From assembly GCF_900129045.1 (NCBI RefSeq), contig NZ_FQTX01000001.1, positions 124,001-188,000 of the forward strand: DNA of 64,000 bases, read 5' to 3'. Shown in pieces: positions 1 through 8,453 of this stretch. Position 1 is the first letter of the stretch, and each line of letters opens with the position of its first letter. The notes under the pieces were generated by a model that had not been told where the DNA came from, did no database searches, and saw only the letters and a list, made by a program, of their open reading frames with translations. Source of the stretch: Bifidobacterium merycicum DSM 6492 (lineage in GTDB: Bacteria; Actinomycetota; Actinomycetes; Actinomycetales; Bifidobacteriaceae). The translations under genes and the position numbers were made by a program.

Positions 1-190
1 TGTGCTCACCGAAACCGAGCGGCAGGTGTTGGCGCTTTTTCTCAAAGGCCGAACGGTTCTGGCGGTGGCGCGTCAGCTGCACATGAGCGAGGGAACCGTG
101 AAAACGCACATGAATAGTGCCTATAAGAAGTTGGGCGTTCATAATCGCTCGCAGGCGATCGGGTTGTGCGTTAAAAAAGGAATCATCTGA
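1..190 (+). CDS. Response regulator, LuxR/NarL family, C-terminal end (partial)
   Basis: Only the last 62 or so residues are in the window; the receiver domain lies off the left edge. The visible part is a complete LuxR-type helix-turn-helix: 'LTETERQVLALFLKGRTV' leads into the recognition-helix region 'SEGTVKTHMNSAYKKLGV', followed by the usual tail. Proteins of this family are phosphorylated by a partner histidine kinase and bind promoter DNA. The stop codon at 188-190 is one base from a GTG that begins the histidine kinase gene, so the two form a two-component pair. The ABC exporter genes downstream are a plausible target (inference). Confidence 0.85.
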   Translation, partial: VLTETERQVLALFLKGRTVLAVARQLHMSEGTVKTHMNSAYKKLGVHNRSQAIGLCVKKGII

Positions 191-191
191 C

Positions 192-1397
192 GTGGGCAAA
201 GGCTCTCATGATATTCGCCTGTTTTCCCGGAAGATGGGGAACGGCGTCAATCTCGTCGATATTCTCGTCTCCTGCGTGGGCATCGTCTACGCCGTGTATT
301 CCGCTTGGATGCTGCATGAGGATTCCGTTGCCATGTCCACGCTTGTGCCGTGGATGGTGATGGCGATGCGCGTGGCCCTGTATGTGGTTCTGCCATGTGC
401 TCCTATTGCCGCCGCCTATGCGATAAGCGTGTTCAATGTGGTTGCTTTTGCCGCCCCGATTCCAGGCAATGGGTTGGAATATATCGGAATGTACTATGCG
501 TTGGCGTTGCTGGCTTGGCGGGGAAGCCGGAGGAAAGCCTGTGCATGCCTGGCTGTGGTTCTTGCGGGAACCGTTGCCGTGCTTCTGGTGAGGAGTGACG
601 GTTACCTCCCTGCCCCGGTTTCGTTGCTTGGCATTCTGGCCCCGTATTGCATTGCGCTGCTTTGCGGATCAGTGGTGCGTGAATGGCAGAGCCTGCTGGT
701 GCGCCAACGGTTGGCTGATCGCGAGATCGCCTATCGGAGGGAACAACTGCGTATGATGCACACCTTGCATGATTCCGTGGCGAATACGTTGAGTTATGCG
801 GTGCTGCTGTGCCGTAGCGGGCAGGGCGGGCATGATGAGCGGGTCGAACGACTTGTGGAGCAGGCGCTGAAAGCATTGCGTTCGGATGTGATTGTTCCGG
901 TTGCCAGTCGGATCGACGATGATGGGCGAACCATGGGCGCGTCGTCACAGACGAGTCTGTCGGATACGGGCCATGGCGATGATCGCTCCTGCATGGACGA
1001 TGTAAGAGCGGCATTGCATGAGGTGGATGAACGGCTGGACGCGCTCGGTTTCACCGGCGAGGCCATATTGATCAACCGCGGTGGTGTTCCCGATCGGCAA
1101 TGGGCCCAATTGGTATGCGCCATCGTCGGCGAGTTGGGATCGAATATCGCGAAGCATGCCGTTCCCGGTGATTACGCCATGACCGTGGTGACCGACGCGA
1201 ATCGAACGACGATCATGTCGTCCAATGGCTGTGGCGATGGACGTCAAGCGAGGAGGGAATACGCGGAAGCGCTTTCCTCGGGTTTCGGACTGCATGATCT
1301 GTCGGCTATCGTTCGCAATGCCGGAGGCACTGTTGAACGGTGCGTGGAAGGTGGCGAATGGTCCATCGCGATGGAACTGCCGTGGGCCAAAGTCTGA
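192..1397 (+). CDS. Two-component sensor histidine kinase (HisKA_3/NarL-type partner)
   Basis: Membrane sensor kinase of about 401 residues. The N-terminal half (about residues 15-165) has several hydrophobic membrane segments and no large extracellular domain, as in kinases that sense through the membrane. A linker then leads to a HisKA_3-like dimerisation helix with the phospho-acceptor His at about residue 193 (in 'HTLHDSVANTLSY'). The ATPase domain is short, with an N-box around residue 318 ('ELGSNIAKHA') and a 'SGFGLHDL' G-box. I prefer the GTG at 192 because it directly follows the response-regulator stop; ATG 234 is the alternative. It would phosphorylate the regulator encoded just upstream. 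A hairpin terminator follows the gene. The sensed signal is unknown. Confidence 0.85.
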   Translation: MGKGSHDIRLFSRKMGNGVNLVDILVSCVGIVYAVYSAWMLHEDSVAMSTLVPWMVMAMRVALYVVLPCAPIAAAYAISVFNVVAFAAPIPGNGLEYIGMYYALALLAWRGSRRKACACLAVVLAGTVAVLLVRSDGYLPAPVSLLGILAPYCIALLCGSVVREWQSLLVRQRLADREIAYRREQLRMMHTLHDSVANTLSYAVLLCRSGQGGHDERVERLVEQALKALRSDVIVPVASRIDDDGRTMGASSQTSLSDTGHGDDRSCMDDVRAALHEVDERLDALGFTGEAILINRGGVPDRQWAQLVCAIVGELGSNIAKHAVPGDYAMTVVTDANRTTIMSSNGCGDGRQARREYAEALSSGFGLHDLSAIVRNAGGTVERCVEGGEWSIAMELPWAKV

Positions 1398-1416
1398 CCA
1401 TTCGTATGATTCTTGT

Positions 1417-1442
1417 AGGCGCGGCATAGTCGCGCCTTTTTT
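1417..1442 (+). terminator. Rho-independent terminator after the histidine kinase
   Basis: Perfect 7-bp stem AGGCGCG/CGCGCCT (1417-1423 with 1431-1437), a 7-base loop and a run of six T (1437-1442). It sits between the histidine kinase stop and the permease start at 1454, leaving only 11 bases for any new promoter and leader. Confidence 0.8.
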
Positions 1443-1453
1443 ATCTTTGCGGT

Positions 1454-2302
1454 ATGAGTGTTTCGTTATTGCGCCAACAGTTGTCCAGAACGCTCCGAAG
1501 CTGGAGGTTCCCTGCCATCGCCGGCATCGGAATAGTGCTGGTGGCTTTGAATTATTGGACGACTTTTCATGCCACATTCGTATTGCCGAAATCCGATCCC
1601 ACGTTCTTTCGATACATGATGCTGTTCAGTGATGTGGGCGCCGGCGGATCCATATACTGTATGCTGCTGCCGTGCATCGCTGCTTTGGTCGGTGGCGGAC
1701 TGTATTCGGATGAGAAGAACAGTGGCCGTTTACGTATGATGCTTGCCCGTACCGGGCGACGTGATGTGCTGCGCTCATCATTCTGCGCCGGATTCGTGCT
1801 GGGCGGATGCGGAGGGGTTCTTCCCCTGCTGCTCAATCTGGTGGTTGCGGTCGTTCGTCAGCCGCATATGTCATTCATCGATGGCGTCGACCATATTGCG
1901 ACGAATCCGTATTTTGCGTACTATCCGGTCATCCGGTCGGACTCGTGGCTGTACCCCTTGTATAAGGCCAGTCAGCCGTTGATGCTGGTGGTTGTTTTTG
2001 CGCTGATATTCGTGCTTTCCGGAGCGTATGCGTGCCTTGCGATCGGCGCATCGGCGTTTATCGGAAAACGATATGTGGAGATACTGGTTCCTTTTGCGGT
2101 GTCGTTGCTGATCTGGCTGCTGCCCGCGATTCTGCCGATACGCGCCCAGTTGGTCGCCAACGAATTCAGTCAGGTGGTTTTCCTGAATTTCAGCGCCGAT
2201 GCCGGACCATATGGCGCATGGGGCGCTGCGGCCAACGTAATGCTGTTTCTTGTTCTTGCCGGGGTGCTGTATGGGATTGAACTTCACAGAGACGCTCTAT
2301 GA
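1454..2302 (+). CDS. ABC-2 type transporter permease
   Basis: Integral membrane protein of 282 residues with about six hydrophobic segments (roughly residues 20-40, 65-85, 110-130, 175-205, 210-230 and 250-275). It starts with a short basic cytoplasmic tail ('LLRQQLSRTLRSWR') typical of the first permease in bacteriocin/lantibiotic-immunity or drug-export ABC operons. It lacks a nucleotide-binding domain and would work with the ATPase encoded at 3407-4036. Its end overlaps the start of the second, frameshifted permease gene. The substrate cannot be told from sequence. No specific family beyond ABC-2 permease is recognised. Confidence 0.7.
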   Translation: MSVSLLRQQLSRTLRSWRFPAIAGIGIVLVALNYWTTFHATFVLPKSDPTFFRYMMLFSDVGAGGSIYCMLLPCIAALVGGGLYSDEKNSGRLRMMLARTGRRDVLRSSFCAGFVLGGCGGVLPLLLNLVVAVVRQPHMSFIDGVDHIATNPYFAYYPVIRSDSWLYPLYKASQPLMLVVVFALIFVLSGAYACLAIGASAFIGKRYVEILVPFAVSLLIWLLPAILPIRAQLVANEFSQVVFLNFSADAGPYGAWGAAANVMLFLVLAGVLYGIELHRDAL

Positions 2303-3386
2303 ATGGCGTCACTTGTGGCGATTCTCTCCGCTGTGGGGGGGGGAAAGCGCTGTGCGGCATGGTCGTCGCATTGTCATCGTTGCGCATGGCGGCGTATGTT
2401 CCGCAATCGTTGGCAACGGGGAATGTTGTTGGAGGATTCCTCAGCCCCATGTTTTGGGGTGTGTGGATTGCGCCGACTTTCATATTCCTGTTGTGGATGG
2501 GGACGGTGGACCGCTCTCCGATGGAAGTGGTAAGACGTTCCGCTTCCTCGCAATTACGTGTCAACGATATGTGGCTATGGTGCGCGGCAGTGGCGGTTTC
2601 CGGTTATTACAGTGCGCTGTATGCGGTGCTGTGCCGGGTGATGAGTGGGGGAGCATTACCGGCCGTGAGCGGTTTTTGGCCGTTGTCGCTGTTCGTGCAG
2701 ACGTTGCTTGCCTTGGTTGTGCTTGGCATCGGTGATGCGTCTCATGGTTGCTTGTGGCGTTGCATGGGGGGCGGGTGATGCCCGTGATGCTTGCCGCCGT
2801 GGTATTCGAATATTTGATTCGGGAGCCATCGCAATCGGTTTTCCTCGGATGTTTCGGTAGTCCGGACGATACGGGTGATTGGCCGTTACTCGCCAATAAA
2901 GTGCCCCTTGCGTTCCTGGTATTCGGCATGCTGATCATCCTGGAATGGCCTTGCTCGGTTCTTCTGTCGAATAACGCGATGACATGTGTACGCAGGCGTG
3001 GCGTGTGCGGGAAAGTCCGGCGTTATCTGATTCGCCTGGCTGCATACTGTTTGGCTTTCACAGGCGTTCCATTGCTATTGACCGTGGGTGTCGTCGGAGG
3101 ATGGGGCGAAGGCGGTTCTTTGATATGTACTGCCGTCTGTGCGGCATTGCAATTGCTGCTTGCCATCGCGATCCGTGATGCGGGAACACTGCTCGGCAAT
3201 CGTGCGGTAGGGTATGTCGCTGCTCTGATGCTCTGCATGATTCTGGAGTCGGCGAAGCCGGTTGAATCATGGTTGATGGCCGATTCGTATTGCGGATTGC
3301 CGCATTGGCTGATCGTCCTGAGCCTTGCCTCGATGATGGTCATCGCTTCCCCCATACCGTTATGCAGGCGGATGGAAATCATTTGA
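2271..3386 (+). pseudogene. Second ABC permease, apparently split by two frameshifts
   Basis: Read as one gene this would be a permease of about 370 residues. The best N-terminus starts at ATG 2271 ('MGLNFTETLYEWRHLWRFS', a typical ABC-2 permease start). After the G9 run at 2335-2343 the hydrophobic reading continues in another frame ('KALCGMVVALSSLRMAAYV...'), so a tract of eight G would join them. That frame stops at 2776-2778. Membrane-protein sequence resumes in a third frame ('WLLVALHGGRVMPVMLAAVV...') to a stop at 3384-3386; removing one TC from the TCTC at 2740-2743 would join these two. As written, two shorter ORFs remain (2299-2778 and one starting near 2748-2778 to 3386). The pieces could be phase-variable, genuinely decayed, or sequencing error. 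Upstream permease and downstream ATPase are intact. Confidence 0.6.
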
Positions 3387-3406
3387 AATTATCGAAGAAG
3401 AAAACC

Positions 3407-4036
3407 ATGTATGTTGAGATTCACGATTACACCAAGATAATCAAGCGCAAAACCGTGCTTGACCATGTGAATTGCGGATTCGAACGCGGCGAGATCTGTG
3501 GATTGGTGGGGCCAAACGGTTCCGGCAAGACCATGCTGCTGCGGGCGATATGCGGTTTCATTCGGCCTACGGATGGGCGGGTGCTCATCGGAGGCAAGCC
3601 GGTGGTGTTCAATGAGGCATTGCCGGAGAAGATCGGTGTGCTCATCGAGCATCCCGGGTTCATCGGCGCGGATACGGCTTGGGGAAACCTGGAATATCTC
3701 GCCGGGCTTGACGGCGGATTCGACGAAAAAGAGACGGAACGGCTTATGAAGGTGTTCGGTCTGTGGCAGCATCGTGGCGACAAAGTGAAATCCTTCTCGC
3801 TGGGCATGCGTCAAAAGTTGGCGATTGTGCAGGCGATCATGGAGCATCAGCGTCTGATCCTGCTTGATGAACCGATGAATGGATTGGACCGTGAATCCGT
3901 GACGGCGTTCCAGCAAGAGATGAGACGCCAGAGGGAGCGCGGAAACGCAGTGATCATTGCATCCCATCAAGGGGCGGAGCTGCAGGAAATCGTTGATCGT
4001 GTCCTGCATGTGGAAAATGGCCGGATCATGAGCTGA
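3407..4036 (+). CDS. ABC transporter ATP-binding protein
   Basis: ATPase of 209 residues powering the neighbouring permeases. The Walker A motif 'GPNGSGKT' is at about residues 35-42, the signature 'SFSLGMRQK' near 128-136 and Walker B 'LILLDEP' near 150-156, with an H-loop 'IIASHQ' following. ATG 3407 ('MYVEIHDYTK') follows a purine-rich GAAGAAG; an in-frame TTG at 3383 overlaps the preceding stop and could add eight residues. The short length without a C-terminal extension is typical of exporters of the bacitracin/lantibiotic-immunity type. The linked two-component genes suggest induction by an envelope-active compound (inference). Confidence 0.85.
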   Translation: MYVEIHDYTKIIKRKTVLDHVNCGFERGEICGLVGPNGSGKTMLLRAICGFIRPTDGRVLIGGKPVVFNEALPEKIGVLIEHPGFIGADTAWGNLEYLAGLDGGFDEKETERLMKVFGLWQHRGDKVKSFSLGMRQKLAIVQAIMEHQRLILLDEPMNGLDRESVTAFQQEMRRQRERGNAVIIASHQGAELQEIVDRVLHVENGRIMS

Positions 4037-4512
4037 TTATCGAAGATGCGGACGCCTGCCACAGCCCGACATAGGATCCGGACGACGTCGCCCGACCATA
4101 GGTCGGACCGAATGACCGTGAACTTGTCGAACGCATCTCATACCGTTCGGCCATTTCAGGAGACAGGGTGTAGCCGTTTGACGAGGTCATCCCCATCTGG
4201 CTGCGCTGGCGGTTTCTCAGTGTAGGGGTTTGGTGGTGTCTTCTCCGTTTGTCTGCGATGACAGTCTCTCAGCGTATGGGTTTGGTGGTGCCGTCTCCGT
4301 TTGGCTATGCTGGCGGCTTCTCAGTGTATGGGTTTGGTGGTGCCGTCTCCGTTTGGCTACGCTGACGGTTTCTCAGTGTAGGGATTTGGCGATGATCTCT
4401 CGGCATGGCTACGCTGACGTCCTCTCAGCGCAGCCATATGGGGATACCGTCTCCAGCTGTCTACGCTGCGCCTGCGCCGAGAAGGGCGGCACGGCTGCTA
4501 GGGTGGTGGATT
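4037..4512. other. Intergenic region between ABC operon and dnaG
   Basis: These 476 bases hold no convincing gene. The first part has a small perfect inverted repeat, CCGACC-ATA-GGTCGG, at 4092-4106. From about 4199 onward it consists of 52-bp tandem repeats (listed separately). Short ORFs run through the repeats but have no homology I recognise and no credible ribosome binding site. Confidence 0.7.
4199..4478. repeat. 52-bp tandem repeat array, five units plus a partial sixth
   Basis: Units begin at about 4199, 4251, 4303, 4355 and 4407, with a partial unit from 4459. Each starts GGCTACGCTGACGG (or a close variant), then TTTCTCAGTGTAGGG, TTTGGTGGTG and CCGTCTCCGTTT. Units 2 and 3 are closest to each other; units 4 and 5 diverge in their second half. 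The unit length stays exactly 52 bp without indels. The array ends about 35 bases before the dnaG start, so it occupies the dnaG promoter/leader region. Confidence 0.85.
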
Positions 4513-6576
4513 ATGCCGGGAATGATTCTGAAAGAGGATGTGGAAAAGGTGCGCGCGGCCGCGGACCTTTACGACATCGTATCCGCCTCCGTTTCGCTCA
4601 AACCTTCAGGAACCGGGACCTTCGTCGGACTGTGCCCGTTCCATGACGAGAAAACCGGCAGCTTCAACGTACGCCCCGCGCTCGGCGTATGGCATTGCTT
4701 CGGCTGCGGCCTGGGCGGCGACGTTTTCAAGTTCGTGGAGGAGCAGGAGAACATCGACTTCCGCGAAGCGGTGGAACTGCTGGCCGACAAATACCATATC
4801 GAACTGCATTACGAGCAGAACGGTTCCAAGCGCGCTGAACATTCCGGTTCCAAACGCGCCAGGCTGCTGGAGGCGAACGAGGCCGCCCAGCGTTTCTTCG
4901 TCAGTCAGATCATGACCAAGGAGGCGCTCGCCGCACGCAAGCTGTTGGGCGGACGAATTTTCACGCAAGCCGATTGCGAACGTTTCGGCTGCGGGTATGC
5001 GCCGCAAGGATGGGATAATCTGGTGCGTCATCTTGCGTCCCAAGGGTTCACGCAGCAGGAGATGCTGGATGCGGGCCTGGCCAGGCAGGGTCAGCGCGGC
5101 GTCTACGACTATTTCCGAGGCCGCGTCACCTGGCCGATCCGCGATTCGACCGGCCGCACGCTTGGTTTCGGCGCTCGCAAACTGTATGAGGATGATCAGA
5201 TCGCCGCGAAGTACATCAACACTCCCGATACGCAGCTGTACCACAAGAACCAGGTGTTGTACGGCATCGATCTGGCCAAGCAGGCCATTGTGAAGAAGCG
5301 ACAGGCCGTGATCGTCGAAGGCTATACCGATGTGATGGCCATGCACTTGGCCGGGGTGGATACCGCCATCGCCACCTGTGGCACGGCGTTCGGCGAGGAG
5401 CATGCGAAGATCGTGCGCAGGCTGGTGGCGGATGATTCGATGGGCGCGATCCAACTGGTGGGCCCGCGAAAGGTCGATGGCCAGCCGTTGAGTTCGCGCA
5501 TCGTGTTCACGTTCGATGGCGATGCGGCCGGGCAGAAGGCGGCGTTGCACGCGTTCGGCCTGGATCCGGCGTTCCTGTCGCAGACGTTCGTGGCAGTGGC
5601 CGAGAACAATCTCGACCCGTGCGATCTGCGTATCGAACAGGGTGATGAGGCGGTGCGCTCGCTCGTTACCAATGCGAAACCCTTGTACGATTTCGTCATC
5701 GATGCCGCAATCGAGCGGTTCGATACGAGTTACAGCACGGGGCGTCTTGGCGCGGTCAAGGCCACGGCCCCGCTGATCGCGCAGATTCGCGACCGTTCGC
5801 AGGTCGACTTGTATATGCGTCAGGCTGTGCGGCGTATCGGCGGCATCGATCTCGATATGATGCGCCGCGAGGTGGAGCGCTGCAAGCGGCAGATGCATGT
5901 GCGCGACGAGGATGCGTATGCGCCGAAGCGCCGTTTCTCCTCACCGCAGCGGGATGATAGAACCATGACGTCCGAGCGCAAGCGGCTTATCGAACGTGGG
6001 AATGCGGGGCGGCAGACGTTCTACCGTATGGATGATGCCGTGTTCATCGCCGAGGAGCAGTTCATGGCCGTGCTCATCCAGATCCCCAATGCCATCAACC
6101 GTGAATGGTTCGCGTCGTTGACACCGTCCAGTTTCGAAACCCCGATTTTCCGCACGCTGTTCCAAGCGGTGGCTGCCGCGGGCGGCCTGCCGGAGGTCAC
6201 CACCCCACAAGGCCTGTGGATGCATAATCTCACCAAGGCCGGTGGGCCGATGCTCGAATCGGCGATCAACGAACTGGCCGTCATGCCGTTGCCACTTGCG
6301 GATGGCTCCACGGGCGGCGGTGACGTGCAGGGCGGGGGAGTGCAGAATGGCATGCAGGGCCCAGCTCCGGCGACCAAAGCCGAGCTGCAGTATGCCTCGG
6401 AGCTGCTTGCTCGGCTGCTGGATATGGGTCTGATGCGCCGCATCGCCTCGGCTAGGGCGCGTATGTCGCGCCTGCCGGACGGCGAGGAGAAGATCGCGTT
6501 GCTGGGTGCGATCACCACCATGGAGGCGTCGCGTAAGAACCTGCAGAACCAGGTGCACGGCAATACCGTCGACTGA
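4513..6576 (+). CDS. dnaG: DNA primase DnaG
   Basis: Makes the RNA primers for lagging-strand and origin replication and interacts with the DnaB helicase. The 687-residue protein has the N-terminal zinc-binding domain with C41, H44, C62 and C65 ('CPFH' and 'CFGC'). The catalytic core follows with the TOPRIM glutamate in 'VIVEGYTDVMAMH' (around residue 270) and the acidic 'TFDGDAAGQKAA' motif (around 335). The C-terminal DnaB-interaction region is the least conserved part and contains a glycine-rich stretch near residue 600. ATG 4513 (or 4522) is chosen because the zinc domain begins at once; an upstream in-frame ATG at 4405 lies within the 52-bp repeats. Length is slightly above the 600-660 typical of the family. 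Confidence 0.95.
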   Translation: MPGMILKEDVEKVRAAADLYDIVSASVSLKPSGTGTFVGLCPFHDEKTGSFNVRPALGVWHCFGCGLGGDVFKFVEEQENIDFREAVELLADKYHIELHYEQNGSKRAEHSGSKRARLLEANEAAQRFFVSQIMTKEALAARKLLGGRIFTQADCERFGCGYAPQGWDNLVRHLASQGFTQQEMLDAGLARQGQRGVYDYFRGRVTWPIRDSTGRTLGFGARKLYEDDQIAAKYINTPDTQLYHKNQVLYGIDLAKQAIVKKRQAVIVEGYTDVMAMHLAGVDTAIATCGTAFGEEHAKIVRRLVADDSMGAIQLVGPRKVDGQPLSSRIVFTFDGDAAGQKAALHAFGLDPAFLSQTFVAVAENNLDPCDLRIEQGDEAVRSLVTNAKPLYDFVIDAAIERFDTSYSTGRLGAVKATAPLIAQIRDRSQVDLYMRQAVRRIGGIDLDMMRREVERCKRQMHVRDEDAYAPKRRFSSPQRDDRTMTSERKRLIERGNAGRQTFYRMDDAVFIAEEQFMAVLIQIPNAINREWFASLTPSSFETPIFRTLFQAVAAAGGLPEVTTPQGLWMHNLTKAGGPMLESAINELAVMPLPLADGSTGGGDVQGGGVQNGMQGPAPATKAELQYASELLARLLDMGLMRRIASARARMSRLPDGEEKIALLGAITTMEASRKNLQNQVHGNTVD

Positions 6577-6778
6577 GCCGACGCGATCGCTTCCGATATT
6601 CGATGGATATCCGGGAACCCGACGAATGCCTATTGGATGTCTATCAGCTGTCTGAAGGGTGTACGACGGGTGAATCGCCAGCAACGCCGGAGTAATGCGT
6701 AGGTATGGCATCGAGTAAAGTAAGTATGGCATTTGAAAAGAAAACCCGTGGCGCACAAGGGGTGCACTACGGGAGTGC

Positions 6779-7969
6779 ATGGAGGAATGGATGCGGCATC
6801 TGCTGGTCAACGTCCTGAAGAATGAGACCATTCTCGTCGTTGCTTCTATACTCGCGTTGATCTCGTGCTTCATCGTTCCCCCGGACGGTGAATATGCGGG
6901 CTACATCCACGCCAGCACCATTTCGCAGCTGATCTGTCTCATGATCGTGGTCTGTGGCTTCCAGCGCATCGGCGTGTTCCGCATCATAGGCTCGCGTCTT
7001 CTGGAACATGTGGGGAGTCTGCGAGGGCTGGTGGTCACGCTGGTGGCGCTGACGTTCTTCTCTGCGATGCTCATCACCAACGACGTCGCTTTGGTCACCT
7101 TCGTTCCCTTCGCCGTGGCGGTGCTGCTCATGGCGGACATGGGGGAGAGAACCATATTGGTGGTCACGTTGATGACCATCGGCGCGAACGTGGGCAGTAT
7201 GCTCACCCCTATCGGCAACGCGCACAACCTGTATCTCAAAGCGCTCACTGGTATGCCGGCAGGTGAGATGATCGGCATCATGGCACCGTATTCCGCAGCT
7301 GCGGCGGTGCTGTTGCTCATCGTCATCTTCTTCGCTTTCCCCAAGCTTCCCGTTTCCGAACTCAGCGATCTGGAAACCGGTGTGCTCGCCCCCGAACGCG
7401 GCAAACATCAGCCCGATGAGATCCGCATCACCGGTTACGGCGCAGGCTACGGTGGTTGGCGCACCGTGGTGTATGCGGTGCTGTTCATCGTCTGCTTGTT
7501 GGCGGTATCCGATTTCATCCCACTGTGGGTGATGTGCGTGATCGTCGTGGCCACCTTCCTGGTGACCGATCGCCGCGTGTTCCGTTACGTGGATTGGGGT
7601 TTGCCGCTTACGTTCTGCATGTTCTTCATCTTCATCGGGAACATGAAGCGCGTACCGGAGTTCTACCAGCTGGCCCAGACGCTGGTCGGCGGTCATCCGC
7701 TGGAAGTCGCCGTCGTGTCCAGCCAGGTGATCAGCAATGTGCCTACCACGCTGCTGCTGTCCGGTTTCTGCGACCAGTGGCGTTCGCTCATCATCGGCAC
7801 GAACCTCGGCGGTATGGGCACCCTGATCGCGTCCATGGCCTCGCTCATCTCCTATAAGAACGTGGTGCGCCAGTATCCGGATCGCAAGGGACGCTATCTT
7901 GCCGTGTACAGTGTGGTGAACGTGCTGTTCCTCATCGTCCTCGTCGGATTGAGCTGGATCATCGAGTAG
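6779..7969 (+). CDS. SLC13/ArsB-type ion transporter superfamily permease
   Basis: Polytopic membrane protein of 396 residues with about ten hydrophobic segments. It carries the superfamily's helical-hairpin motifs: 'AMLITNDVALVTFVPFAV' in the first half, with 'LTPIGNAHNLYLKAL' after it, and 'SSQVISNVPTTLLLSGF' in the second. Such 'TND' and 'SNVP' motifs form the substrate-binding loops in SLC13/CitMHS/ArsB/NhaD transporters, which move dicarboxylates, citrate, arsenite or sodium. Which of these applies cannot be decided. ATG 6779 is preceded by GGGAG; ATG 6791 has a GGAGG five bases upstream and is an equally good start. The gene stands alone between dnaG and tRNA-Arg. Confidence 0.8.
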   Translation: MEEWMRHLLVNVLKNETILVVASILALISCFIVPPDGEYAGYIHASTISQLICLMIVVCGFQRIGVFRIIGSRLLEHVGSLRGLVVTLVALTFFSAMLITNDVALVTFVPFAVAVLLMADMGERTILVVTLMTIGANVGSMLTPIGNAHNLYLKALTGMPAGEMIGIMAPYSAAAAVLLLIVIFFAFPKLPVSELSDLETGVLAPERGKHQPDEIRITGYGAGYGGWRTVVYAVLFIVCLLAVSDFIPLWVMCVIVVATFLVTDRRVFRYVDWGLPLTFCMFFIFIGNMKRVPEFYQLAQTLVGGHPLEVAVVSSQVISNVPTTLLLSGFCDQWRSLIIGTNLGGMGTLIASMASLISYKNVVRQYPDRKGRYLAVYSVVNVLFLIVLVGLSWIIE

Positions 7970-8101
7970 TAGGTGTCTGCAGACGTATACGCGGTTTCCG
8001 TGGCAGCCTTCCATATGGGTGGGATGCGGTCCGGAATGCGAAAAACAGGCACATGCGCAGCGTGTCTATTTATATACCCCCCATTATGATAGGTGTGGTT
8101 T

Positions 8102-8175
8102 GGCCCCGTAGCTCAGCTGGATAGAGCATGTGACTTCTAATCTCAGGGTCGCCGGTTCGAGCCCGGCCGGGGTCA
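8102..8175 (+). tRNA. tRNA-Arg (anticodon TCT)
   Basis: Full cloverleaf of 74 bases. The acceptor stem GGCCCCG pairs with CGGGGTC, the D-arm contains GTAGCTCAGCTGGATAGAGC, the anticodon loop is CTTCTAA with anticodon TCT, and the T-arm contains GGTTCGAGCC. CCA is not encoded. A strong terminator follows six bases later. It decodes AGA, a rare arginine codon in this high-GC genome. Confidence 0.95.
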
Positions 8176-8181
8176 CGATCG

Positions 8182-8213
8182 GTCCTTGGAATCCAATGAT
8201 TCCAAGGACTTTT
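8182..8213 (+). terminator. Rho-independent terminator of tRNA-Arg
   Basis: Perfect 12-bp stem GTCCTTGGAATC/GATTCCAAGGAC (8182-8193 with 8198-8209), CAAT loop, followed by TTTT. Confidence 0.9.
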
Positions 8214-8402
8214 GTATATTGTCCGATTTTCGTGCGGCATATTTGTGTGTGATGGCTGGTGCCGGTCACCTTGTTTTCGGCAGGGGAGGAGTAGGTTTGC
8301 CGGGAGGTACCCGTTCAGGTCGTTCTGGCAACGTTTGCACCATGAGGGCAGTGTTTGCGCCGACAGACGGACGGATATACGAAACGTCGCGCAGTATTCG
8401 GG

Positions 8403-8408
8403 TATAGT
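8403..8408 (+). promoter_or_regulatory. Candidate -10 box upstream of the DUF805 gene
   Basis: TATAGT lies 46 bases before the ATG at 8454. No good -35 hexamer is seen at the usual spacing, so this is tentative. Confidence 0.35.
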
Positions 8409-8453
8409 GGGCTGCGCAACGAAGCTTTTGGTCATTCGAAAAAGAGGCATCAC

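Noticed and set aside
4199-4478. CRISPR array
   Set aside because: The 52-bp units are directly adjacent with no unique spacers and no cas genes nearby.
8102-8175. tRNA-Arg as integration site of a mobile element
   Set aside because: No integrase and no repeated tRNA 3' end were seen in the following sequence.
8213-8453. Small plus-strand ORFs after tRNA-Arg
   Set aside because: Short, overlapping in several frames and without start signals; the stretch is best seen as the upstream region of the DUF805 gene.
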